From contig OX621176.1 of assembly GCA_951640195.1 (NCBI GenBank), positions 1,116,001 to 1,180,000 on the forward strand: DNA of 64,000 nt, written 5' to 3'. Positions within the stretch are counted from its first letter, which is position 1. Every line of letters begins with the position of its first letter. This document shows, piece by piece, positions 1 through 10,080 of the stretch. The DNA comes from Porpolomopsis calyptriformis. Taxonomy: Eukaryota > Basidiomycota > Agaricomycetes > Agaricales > Hygrophoraceae. A program made the translations under genes and the position numbers. The notes beneath the pieces are model-generated. The model made no database searches. It worked only from the letters and a program-made list of their open reading frames with translations, and had not been told where the DNA came from.

Positions 1-42
1 GAAGATGACGGCGGTGGCTACGAAGCAGCGGAAGAAGTGCAT
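1..42 (-). CDS. 5' end of a probable secreted protein, cut by the window edge
   Basis: An ATG on the minus strand at 42 opens a frame of 14 codons that runs off the window. The visible residues (MHFFRCFVATAVIF) are short, hydrophobic and follow the pattern of a signal peptide start. A TATAAATA box lies about 91 bp upstream in the right orientation, which supports a real promoter and start. Nothing of the mature protein is visible, so its function cannot be given. Confidence 0.45.
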   Translation of the reverse strand, partial: MHFFRCFVATAVIF

Positions 43-132
43 GATGCGATGTAAGGTTTTTTGATTTGATATGGGCGAAGGTGAAATGGGGAGACCAGCT
101 CTGAGGAAAACCCAGTGTGCAGGTTTCACCCG

Positions 133-140
133 TATTTATA
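133..140 (-). promoter_or_regulatory. TATA box of the truncated left-edge gene
   Basis: TATAAATA read on the minus strand, about 91 bp upstream of the ATG at 42. The spacing suits a TATA-driven gene with a short 5' leader. Confidence 0.45.
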
Positions 141-679
141 CATAAATTCGTCCGTCCGTCAGATGATCCCCATCAACAATGCGATGCCGGAAAGACCAAT
201 TGGTATCCGCTTCATGCAAATTTCAATGATATTGACACGTGCCGGACTTCGTATCATGCGAGATGCCTATCATTCACAAATGAGCCGTCTTGACAAATAA
301 CGACAGGGACTCAACAAAGGAGGCGCAAGTGTGTGTGGGTTGAGAGCAAAGGTTGGACGCGCACTTCTACAACACTATCTCCTCCCTACCTTTTTCCCTA
401 CGGAGGCTGTCTGTTCCAGTGGTGGTACTTTGACCCCTGTGGCCAGTCCACTCGGTCCTCCCTCCTCGCCCCAGTAAAATTTGTCGTCATCGTTCGGTTG
501 TAACCCGAGTGCTCTGGGCCGGTTGTTGTACAAATTTCAGACATTCTTCCAATTGCGCAGCCCTTATATGTTATTGACTGAGGTTACCGGGTGCAACTTT
601 GGATAATACTGAAGCCATGAGATTCTGATGACGCCGTCACCTGGGACAATCATCGTATTGGATGGGGCAACAGGGACAT
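141..679. other. Spacer without a supported gene
   Basis: Only short open frames without recognisable motifs are present. The right end grades into a decayed WD40-receptor tail. Confidence 0.5.
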
Positions 680-957
680 ACGGGGGAAAATTCCATTTCC
701 GATTCCGAGACCTTTTTCTCAGGTCCTTTTCCAATAGCTCGAACCCAACCAGTCTGGTGTTTGGTTATATCGAAAGACGGATGGCCTTACCCGGAATCGA
801 AGAATTTGTTGGATTCCGGTCTCTTATAGACCATGCTCACTGGCTGCGAACGAAAATCGTGCAGTTTTTGGCGTGGCGAATGGTCGTTTCATACATAGAC
901 TCTTATTTTCGTTCTCTTGTGACTGGCATACCCATTAGAGTTGTGTTAAATAAATAA
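680..957 (+). pseudogene. Decayed C-terminal tail of a NACHT-WD40 receptor
   Basis: Read in more than one frame, this stretch shows the tail that follows the WD40 repeats in NLR-A and NLR-D. VFGY appears first; a second frame gives RRICWIPVSYRP and then a counterpart of AANEARAVF...NGR; a third frame gives IDSYFRSL. In the intact genes these lie in the same order and spacing. Frameshifts and loss of the DGWVH segment make it a remnant. No repeats or NACHT domain remain upstream, so only the last roughly 80 codons survive. Confidence 0.7.
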
Positions 958-985
958 AATCTTCTTATAAATACCCAGCTCCAGA

Positions 986-2604
986 TCAATCTGTTACTCC
1001 GGCGTTAGCTTCGATACCCAAAGCCTTCAAAGCCTTCCTTCCCTGCCCCACCCAATACTCCACCAGAGGAGGATGTTCGAACCACACCATTGGTGGGCGT
1101 TCAATGTCAACCGCAACCAAAGAGGCAGAGGACGACGAGGCTGGAGGTGAAAGCGGATAGGCGAGAGCGGCGTCCCTGTCAGCATCGTTTTCGGAAAATG
1201 TAATGCCACCATCATATCCCTCTATCCCTCTGGCCCACAACCCACCGGCCCGAATCCACCCTGCCACGTTGCTCTCGGCCTTGATGGCATCGAGGATTCC
1301 AACAACCGCGAGAAGTGTCTCGTCGTACCTTCCGGGCTCAGCCGTGTCCAGGGCGCGTGATACCAGTGGGGGAGACGATGTTACGGGACGTGCTTCAACT
1401 TCCCGTGCCGGCACAGATGTGTCCCCGGCTAGCTCACCCCCATTTTCTTTCTTTTCCATTCTCCCCTTATTGTCGACTGAACAGCCTTCTATTAAATCTC
1501 CCTTTCTCTCTTGATTTATCCTTCCATTCTTCTCCTTTTCCCAAACTTGTAGATCGTTCGCCCTCGTATCTTTGACGTATTCGGGGACACACAGATGGTT
1601 CCACGGCTGGCATTGCGCTTTCCAAGGCGAATCGTCTAGGAGAATAGTTGTCATAGCCGAATGGACCTGTAGGTTTGGTGCCGGATCGTCGTGGCTCGAG
1701 TGTCTTGAGGAAGTAGGTTGATTCAGATGTAGGGAAGGAGGTAAGAGACGGAGTTGAGACCATGGTTTGTTTAGGTCTTTTGTGGTTGGCGTCTTACGAT
1801 CTAAAACCCATGAAAGCTTAAGTTATGGCGGAGAGAAACAAAGGATTACTACAAAAATCACGAATGGCATAACACAATACCATTGGGGAAACAGAGGGAA
1901 ATGAAAGAAATAAATACGTACTGTACTCTGCGCTTGTTAATCCAAATGTATCCCTCGCCCATACGGCGACCAGCATCCTCTTATTGTTCCCAAAACATTT
2001 GTGCAGCATATCATTTACGTTGCGAGGCTTCGCTGAACTCCACACCATCGTATCCAGCCACGCGCGGTTCGACGGAGTGAACAAGTACTCGCGAAAGGCG
2101 GCAAGGTATGGCCTTGGATATACATGGCGCCGGTGCGGTAGAGGAGTGATCCTAGTACGATGATCTGCAACTGACTCCTCATTCTGTTGTGCTTCATCTG
2201 GGTGGGGGGAGCGCAGGAGGAGAGTACCGTTTAGGTCGAGAATGAGGAGCTTGCGAGAGGGTGACGGGGATTTGAGGGATGTTGACGGAGTGAGAGAAAC
2301 TCGGATATATTCTGCAGTGGGTTCCGTGTAGGTCTATGGATGGTTGGGGACTAGTGACAGATTTTTAATATGTCCACTTACGACAGTGGATTCTGTAGCA
2401 CCAGTAAACCATGGAAGAGGGGCAGGAGGGGACAGGATTCTCACCATTTCCATCTTCTGCGAAGTCGTCCTCATCGTGATATCGCGTAGGACGGAAAGCA
2501 GAAATATTAGGAGAGGGGTTCTGCGTCCAACCAGGATCGTGTCCTGAGCGAAAGAAATGACGCGAAGGTTGGTTGGTTCCGGACGGATGTTGGTGAGGAT
2601 GCAT
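986..2604 (-). CDS. FCP1-homology (NIF/HAD-type) phosphatase-fold protein
   Basis: Three exons, complement(2382-2604, 1922-2311, 986-1800), give 475 residues with frame kept at both junctions. Residues about 95-265 match an FCP1-homology domain: a strand ending in LILDLNGT (D100), the YPRPYLAAF and WLDTMVWSSAKP segments, VAVWARDTFGL, TTKDLNKPW, and the second acidic motif LLDDSP (258-263) followed by the NHLCVPEY signature. This HAD family normally dephosphorylates protein serines through DxDx(T/V), where the second Asp is the acid/base. Here that position is Asn (N102), so catalysis may be weak or lost. The C-terminal 200 residues are low-complexity and then end in a short conserved-looking block. 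ATG at 2604 is the first Met of the open exon. Confidence 0.85.
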
Positions 2605-3269
2605 CGTCGTCCGCAGTTGTGAGATCGGTAGCTTGCGCCTGCTCGAGGCAAATGCAAACGGGACGAATGTCAGCTCGAGCTCTGTCAGTCAGAGACAGCT
2701 GGGCGCTTTTTCAGTGTCAAAGGACTGACGTCCACTCCTTTGTACTTTGGAACCCACAACCGATGTGGTCAATGACACGATGTCCTTTGAAACACCAAGT
2801 CACTTGAAATTCGTGCCTGTCTGATTTTCTATGATAAGCACCTTGTCTAGATGTACCAATCACGATTCTACTTCGAGACTCGGTGATGGCGGTTGGTAAG
2901 ATTGATTGTTTCCGAATGTGGATATATGGTGAATATCGCTGGAGAGGAGGTCTCTTAGGCTCGGGAAGGGTTGTAATGACTGGCAAGAAATTGTCAAGCT
3001 GGTACCATAACCATTATTGAATCCGACAACAGAATTCAAAGTCTCCACACCCTCAATGGTGATTCTTTTTATCATGAAAGATCAAGGATAGCACAGTACT
3101 GTCATGAAACATGTAACTTGCCATACCCTCATCCTATTCCGAGAGGCCAAACTAGTCAGGAACTCTGATGGCATAGGCTGCCCTTCCAAGGCTGCTTGAT
3201 CATATCCATCTTCGAGGATGAACACGGAACAGAAATCATCGTCCAGCTCAATTTCGACTCTGAAAATCA
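2605..3269. other. Spacer without a supported gene
   Basis: Upstream region of the FCP1-like gene. Open frames here are short and show no motif; nothing functional is seen. Confidence 0.4.
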
Positions 3270-3492
3270 TTAATGCCATAGAGGAATCTCGCGTCGGTCC
3301 GATCCTCCTCCGTAGGTGTGAACCGCTTCCCTCAATCGGATCTTCGCATCAAGGCCAGCCGACGCAAAGGGTCGACAAGCAACTCCTATGCCGAGGGTTG
3401 CCTTTGCGTACTCTATCTGGATAGACTTTCAACGACCGTTGGCGGTATGCAGTGCGAATTTCTTGTTTGGTGTTCAGACCGAGCAGTTCGTC
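3270..3492 (-). pseudogene. Fragment of a DNAJC17-like J-domain gene
   Basis: On the minus strand the frame reads DELLGL, EIRTAYRQRSLKVYPDR and GNP, which is a J-domain helix II and loop with the HPD tripeptide changed to YPD. After a deletion, a second frame gives ELLVDPLRRLAL, and a third gives DAKIRLREA before a stop at 3270. DPLRRLALDAK is the usual sequence just after the J-domain in DNAJC17/Cwc23-type splicing chaperones. Frame changes, the lost HPD and the missing N- and C-termini make this a relic. It ends only 25 bp before the start codon of NLR-A on the other strand. Confidence 0.65.
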
Positions 3493-3517
3493 TGATTTGC
3501 TTATATAATAAAATCCA

Positions 3518-6500
3518 ATGTTCCTCTCTATGAAATCAAAGCAAGGGAGGAGAGAGAGGTTGAAGAAGGCATGCTCCACCGCTGTTAGTGCTCTGCAAAA
3601 AACCCTCAGAATAGCCAAAGACGCAGCAGGAGATGCGGAAATGCCCGGTCTCAAAGGAGGCATAGGTGCTCTGCTTCTCGTGCTAGATGTTATCAAGGTA
3701 GATCACAATTGTTGTGAGTATTTGCGCTTTCTGATGAACGATATAGAAAACGCCTCAAAATGCAGAGGATGTCGAGAGACTCTCAGGGCAGATTGAGGAA
3801 TTCAACCTGGTCCTTGAAAAATCCAAGAATGATGGAACACTTTCCCCGTCGGTTATTCACCGATTAGATGGTCTATTCATGTGAGCTGCCTTGGTATCAC
3901 AATGAACTAGCCTGATTTGTGGCTCTACAGTACATCGAGCGCACCCTTAGAAGAGCTCCAAAAGATGGCATCCCGTTCTGCCATAAAACGCTTCATCAGG
4001 CATGATAGTGATGCGGAATTGATCAACAATCATATTCAGAATATTATGTGGTCTATCCAAAACTTTACGGTATGCGTACCTGCCTGCGCTGTTCCACCTT
4101 TGAATGACGTGGATCCGTCCTTGTGCAGATAGAGACTATCCTCTCAATTGAATTCGCGCTTGACGTTTGTTGATTTCTTGTTACCTCAATAGGATCACGA
4201 CTCATATACTCCCAGGAAGATGTTGTGACCCAGGAGATAGACAGCCCCCGGAAAAGCTCAACCGGAGGACTTAAGGTTTGTACTTGGGGTTCATCAGTTA
4301 TCACGACTTCGCCAATAACTTCTCTTTTAGCAGATAAAAGCGAGGTTAGACACGAAAGGTGACCACGGATTGGTGCTCGACATACCATGAAATGACTTAG
4401 TCATCCTAGACGGCCACCTTCCAGTCGCCTCTTTTTCTTCCTTCGATAGCAAAGCCCGACTTGGTTGTTTGGAAGGTACAAGAACAGATATTCTTGAGCA
4501 GATTTTCCGCTGGATTGGTTTGGGCGGTTCAGGTGCCCTCAAAAACGCGAATACTAATGTGGCCGACACCAATATCTTTTGGATCAATGGGCCGATTGGA
4601 ACAGGCAAAACGACGATTGCATACACGGTTGCCAAGGCTTGCCAAAAATCTGGTGATCTTGGTGCAAGCTTCTTCTGCTCGCGTGACGACGTCGAGTGTA
4701 GCAATCCGCGTTTGATCTTCACCAGCATCGCCCACCAGCTCGGAAACTTCAATGCTTCGTTTAGAGCCGAACTTACTCGCGCGGTGAGATCAAATCCTGA
4801 CGTTGGCTATGCTAGTCCTTCAATACAACTTGAAATACTCATCATGAAACCTCTTCGGATATTGGGGAGTTCATTCCCTCCATGTGTTGTTGTATTGGAT
4901 GCACTCGACGAGTGCAAGGAGACTGGAACGACCTCAGTCATCTTATCATCACTCTCTCTCTATGTCAACGAACTCCTCCCATTAAAGTTCTTGGTGACGA
5001 GTCGGCCAGAAAGTAATATCACTGGCGCTTTTAAATCGAGCGAATTGAACCCGGTGACTCGGCGATACAATTTACACGAAGTGGAATTGAATGTCGTGCA
5101 GAGCGATATCGAACGCTACCTTTGGACCAAGCTCGCTTCTACACGAGAGTTGTATCATCTCGAAACTGAATGGCCCTCTATAGCAGACATCCATGCCCTG
5201 ACACGGATGTCTTTTGGACTTTTCCTCTTTGCGTCAACATCAGTTAGATTTATTGAAGATCAAAACTATAGCGACCCGAAAGGTCAACTTGCCCATCTTC
5301 TGGCACCCACGGCAACGGAAGAGTCGCTGTCTCTGGATTATAAGCTTGATCAGTTATACACTCACGTGTTGAACCATGCATTTCCTAACATATCTTCTCC
5401 TTTTTCGGGTCAGCTGAAGAGGATTCTAGGCACCATTGCTCTCCTCCGAGAGCCCCTCTCGTCAGCTGCTCTCGAAAGATTACTAGGTGTGCCATCACGT
5501 ACAGTGGGGGTGACACTGCAGCTTCTTCACTCGGTCATCATCGTGCCAGACGATGACACTCAATTGATTCGAACCCTTCATCCATCGTTTGTCGAGTTTA
5601 TAACGAATCCAACCCGATGCCAAAATCCCAAGTTTGTTGTGAACTCCCTCACACAGCATACTTTACTTGCGCATGCTTGTCTAACCTCTATGAAGGAGTT
5701 GAAACGAGATCTTTGTGGAATTAGAAATCCGTCGTTGCTCAATAGCGAAGTGGACGACCTTCCAACACGCATCATGACCTTCCTCCCACCTCATCTCCAG
5801 TATGCGTGTCGTCACTGGGCTTGGCATTTGGAAAATGCCATTCTGTCAGACAATCTCCTTGATCTCGTAAAGGAGATTTGTTTGAAATATTTACTGTACT
5901 GGGTTGAAGCACTCACTCTCTTGAGAGATCTCCAACATGGTCTGCTTGCAATAGGTGCCGCACAACGGGCAATTGCCGTTCGTTAGCTTCCCTCTCTCCA
6001 ATGCACCATACTCACAAACTTCCGCAGCTGACAGACAGAGATATGACCGATTCCATCCGTTTACTTGATGATTGCGATCGATTTACCCGCCAATTCTCTT
6101 CCCTTATCAGTATTGCTTCCCTCCAGATCTATCACTCTGCCTTACTGTTCACTCCCCGGAAAGCATTGATTAAGACAACGTATGCAAGAGAGTTGGACCT
6201 TCCCATGAAGACGTACAATACACTGGAGGAGACATGGAGTTCATGCCTTCAGACGATAGAAGGGCATTCCGATTGGGTTAAGTCAGTTGCTTTCTCTCCG
6301 GACGGTAGGCATATCGCGTCTGGATCCGATGACAAAACCCTTCGGCTTTGGGACGCAGTGACTGGCGCACGACTAGCCACATTCGATGGACATTCCGATC
6401 GGATCGGATCAGTCACATTCTCCCCAGACACCACGCGTATCGTGTCTGGTTCTGATGACTGCACTCTCCGGCTGTGGGACGCAGTCAATGGTGCGCATCT

Positions 6501-8166
6501 GAAAACCCTCAAGGGTCATTCCCGTGCTATCTATTCAGTCTCATTTTCGCCCGATGGCACGCTTATCGTGTCTGGATCAGATGACTGTACTCTTGTGCTG
6601 TGGGATGCAGTCAGTGGTGCATCTCTGGGCAACTTCGAGGGACATTCTTCCTCGGTACGTTCGGTCTCATTTTCACCTGATGGCACTCGTATCGTGTCTG
6701 GTTCCGATGACTGCACTCTCCGGCTGTGGGACCCAGTCAGCCGTGCACATCTAGCCACCTTCGAGGGACATTCTGATTGGGTCAGATCCGTCGCATTCTC
6801 TCCCGATTCCACGCGTATCGTGTCTGGTTCTGATGACAGCACTCTCCGGCTGTGGGACGCAATCAATGGTGCACACCTGAACACCCTCGAGGGCCATTCC
6901 GGTATTGTCTTTTCAGTCGCGTCCTCTCCAGATGGCACGCGTGTCGTATCTGGGTCTAGCGACTGCACCCTTCGGTTGTGGGACATGATTACTGGTGCAC
7001 ATTTAAATACCTTCAAAGGACATTCCTCCTCAGTACATTCAGTCGCATTTTCCCCAGACGGTGCGCGTATCGTGTCTGGATCTGTTGATTGTACCCTTCG
7101 ATTGTGGGATGCAGTTAGTGGTGTACATTTAAACGCGGTCACAGAGTATCCCTCTCCAGTGCGTTCAATCGCATTTTCTCCAGATGAAAAACGTATCGTG
7201 TCTGGATCCGATGACTGTACTCTTCGGCTGTGGGATGCGGTTAGCGGCGCGCACCTGAACACCCTCAAGGGGCACTCGTCCCCTATACATTCCGTCGCGT
7301 TTTCTCCAGATGGCACGCGTATCGCATCTGGATCCGACGATCACACTCTTCGATTGTGGGACACAGCCAGTGGCGCACATTTGGTCACTCTCAAGGGACA
7401 CGCGGGGTACATTAGTTTGGTCACATTTTCTCCTGATGGAAAGCATATCGTGTCCGGATCCTACGACAAAACACTCCGATTATGGGACACAGACAGTAGC
7501 GCACTTCTAAGCAGCTTCGAGGGTCATTCGAGCTATGTTAATTTGGTCGCGTGCTCACCAGATGGCGCGCGTATTGTATCTGGATCAGGCGACAACACGC
7601 TTCGACTTTGGGATACGGTCAATGGTACGCTTCTGGCCATCCTCGAGGGACATTTGAGATACGTGAGTTCGGCCGTATTCTCCCCTGACGGTACCCGTAT
7701 CGTGTCCGGATCTTATGACAGTACTCTTCGGATGTGGGATGCAGTCAGTGGTGCATATCTGAGTACCTTCGTGGGACCTTCCAGTTCTATTTTGTCGGTC
7801 GCATTTTCCCCAGATGGGATGCGCGTCGTGTCTAGATCTAGCGACAATACACTTGGGATATGGGATGCAGCCAGTGGTGCGCACTTGAAAACCATCAAAG
7901 ATCATTTTAGCGGTACTCGTTCGGTCGCGGAGTCTTACAGCTTTGATGACTCGCATCAATCTAGTCCGATTTTTGGTCATATTGCGGAGGACGGCTGGGT
8001 CCACTCAATTCGAAATCGACGGATTTGTTGGCTTCCCGTCTCATGTAGACCAACAACACTGGACACGAATAGAGACCGTGTGGCATTAGGTACAGTGAAC
8101 GGTCGTGTCCTTATCCTCGATCTTGCAGGCGTGGGCTCTTACTTCAATGATCGTCAGCTTGACTAG
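3518..8166 (+). CDS. NLR-A: NACHT-WD40 receptor with a helical N-terminal domain
   Basis: Eight exons (3518-3697, 3747-3880, 3931-4069, 4129-4164, 4216-4275, 4334-4358, 4410-5977, 6028-8166) give 1426 residues. Residues 1-190 are all-helical (ALQKTLRIAKDAAG, LKGGIGALLLVLDVIKK) and resemble the Goodbye/SesA-like N-termini of fungal STAND proteins. The NACHT ATPase follows, with Walker A GPIGTGKTT (252-260) and Walker B CVVVLDALDE (350-359). Thirteen 42-residue WD40 repeats span about 790-1335, then comes a conserved tail with IFGHIAEDGWVHS and RRICWLPVS. The apparent stop at 5986 lies in a 50-nt intron, at the same place as the 50-nt intron of NLR-D. Such proteins are thought to sense non-self and trigger cell death; the ligand is unknown. 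ATGs at 3518 and 3530 are both possible starts. Confidence 0.88.
6253..7890 (+). repeat. Thirteen tandem 126-bp WD40 repeat units in NLR-A
   Basis: Each unit encodes 42 residues of the form (F/L)xGHSxxVxSVxFSPDGxRIVSGSxDxTLRLWDxxxGAHLxT. Units are very alike in DNA, while residues after GHS, after SGS and around WD vary from unit to unit. Unit 8 has lost the GH pair (VTEYPSP) and unit 13 has GPS, so the edges of the array are less regular. Confidence 0.9.
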
Positions 8167-8486
8167 ATCCTTGGTGTAATTTCGTGACATATTGCGGTTA
8201 TTGTACAGTACAAGGAGATTGGTGATGTCACTCAAATGTGGGTTACTTCTAACTGTGAAAGCTCTCATGCTATATTCCACCAGTATCTAAAGGGATTAGA
8301 TCCAACCGCTTTAGACAGCGTAACCGTCTTGAGGAATTCTACTCCACATCACCAATTGAGAGAGATAATGTTCGGCGGAGAGACGGAAATGTGGGACTGA
8401 ACTGCTGAATGTTTATGGTGGAAAGGAGGTCCTGAGTGAACTTGAGGTTCAGTGCATAGGCTGATTTGTCCGATGAAAGTGGAAAC

Positions 8487-9080
8487 CTACTCAGGCTCAT
8501 CAATCTTCTGTCTGAGCATATTGTACTGTTTCTCGAGCTCATCTCTTTCTGTCTTCATTTGCATGAATTGGTCTTTCATCGTGTGCGCCATGTTGAGCAA
8601 GCCGAGTGTAGCGGCGGCATGCGCTTCCGATCGACCACGCCACATGTTGCACAGGACATTCAAGGCATCATTTTCTGATTTAAGTAGAGAGTACTGGGCG
8701 GGAGAGTCGGCCGGCGTGGGTTGCTCGAGGTAGACTTTGCGGATTGCAGGTAGGAGGTGCTGCCGAAGTGGTTCGGGGACAAAGGAAGGATCGATATTGG
8801 CTGGGTCAAGAACACGAGGGCGTCACTAGACTGCCTTGGGCGTTAGGGAAACGGATTGTGATGCGTACTGATGGGATAATAATGGCGACAAGTTGGACAC
8901 CGCTGTTGTGTGCTGTACGGCTGCGTGGACTGGATAGAGCGAGCGATGCACTCTTGGCAGAATATATGACCTGTGCTAGGTGAAATTTTCAATAACATAG
9001 GTGCATGAGGACGTGCACGAACCACAAGGCAAAGCGACAGGTGACCTGAGTGAATCAAGACAGATGAGGCATGGGTGCAT
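8487..9080 (-). CDS. Small RING-finger protein with C-terminal coiled coil
   Basis: Three exons, complement(9023-9080, 8869-8970, 8487-8800), give 157 residues. The protein opens almost at once with a C3HC4 RING: CLIC, then CGHIFCQEC, then CPTC at about residue 48. This is the fold of E2-binding ubiquitin ligases. The middle part (NIDPSFVPEPLRQHLLPA) is not recognised. The end (MKTERDELEKQYNMLRQK) looks like a coiled coil that could mediate dimerisation. The gene lies tail-to-tail with NLR-A, 320 bp away. The first intron uses a GTTCGT donor. The second intron (8801-8868) was chosen because other acceptors run into stops. Its substrate is unknown. Confidence 0.75.
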
Positions 9081-10080
9081 ACTTTGCGAGCGATTTCGAT
9101 CTCCCAGTCCAAGCCCACAAGGGTGTCGTCGAGGCAAACAGCCTCATGAAAACCACCATATAAATACCGATGCAGCCAAAAAAATCGCGGTCGTCATGAT
9201 AGGTTCGCCCGGTGGTGAGACTGGCGGACAAATGCCAGCGGAGGTTGTCAAAGACCGATTGCCGACAAATATCGGGAGTGATGGAAAATGACGTCATCGG
9301 CCTTGTCCAGTCCTTGTTTTTTTCCATTCTATTGAAGATACATTTCGGTGGGTGAAATTTGAACATTGACATTGACGGTACAGCATTGGCGTTTTGCGCT
9401 GTAAATCCGCCAGGGGGAATATATTGTTCCCAACATTGCACTGTCGATGGAAATGTAAGTGTCCGGAAATGGATACACCGATCGAACAACAGATGACTTT
9501 GTCTAAAGGGGACCTAACCAACTTTGTGGTGAGCACAACGGCATATCAGCCCCGATAGATGCAAGCTGATTCGAGAGTCGGCGAAGGTTTCATCAATTTC
9601 GTCTTGATTGTCGGCTACAGCCGGTTTGCAATGGATTACAGGGTCAAATATTCTTTTTCGCGTGTTTGGTGTCGAGAAAACTTGCATCCACGACTAGCGT
9701 GCGCGGTGAGAGAATTGCGATAATCCCCGTGATTCGCCAGCCATACCGGAAAGCACCGGATCATCCCTCATCTCCTCGTGTCAATTTCTTGCAGTGCGAC
9801 TCAGCACTACCTCCCTCCAATCTTCTTGTATCTGAATCAGCATTGCCTTGATAAAAATCCGAACTATTGTTCAGGATTGTAGAACAAGAGTCAGTTATAA
9901 GTGCTTCATATGTACAACATTGACATTCCAGGAATCATTGAATTAACCTGAGGATTAAGTTAACATGCGAAGGCGGCAAGTGCGTGCAACCATCACCGAT
10001 CAACGTTTGAACCATCGCCGCTCGTTCCTACATCAGCCTCCTCCCTGGCGTGAGAACCCGCACATAAGGTATCCGCTTCA
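9081..10080. other. Spacer between the RING gene and NLR-B
   Basis: One kilobase with only short frames and no recognisable domain. It should contain the RING-gene promoter and the 3' region of NLR-B. Confidence 0.5.

Noticed and set aside
4193..4228. Frame break in NLR-A when the acceptor at 4192 is used
   Set aside because: That intron would be only 28 nt; using the acceptor at 4215 gives a 51-nt intron and an open frame.
5978..6027. In-frame stop at 5986 suggesting that the NACHT and WD40 halves are separate genes or that NLR-A is dead
   Set aside because: The stop lies in a 50-nt GT-AG intron whose removal keeps frame and restores the same protein sequence order as in NLR-D.
6531..7316. 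Long antisense open frame (261 codons) across the WD40 repeats; similar ones at 33968-34666 and 34673-35305
   Set aside because: They mirror the repeat units codon by codon and arise from the repeated codon use of the sense strand; no independent motif is present.
6253..7890. Regular direct repeats that could be mistaken for a CRISPR-like or satellite array
   Set aside because: Unit length is 126 bp, fully coding and in phase with 42-residue WD40 blades.
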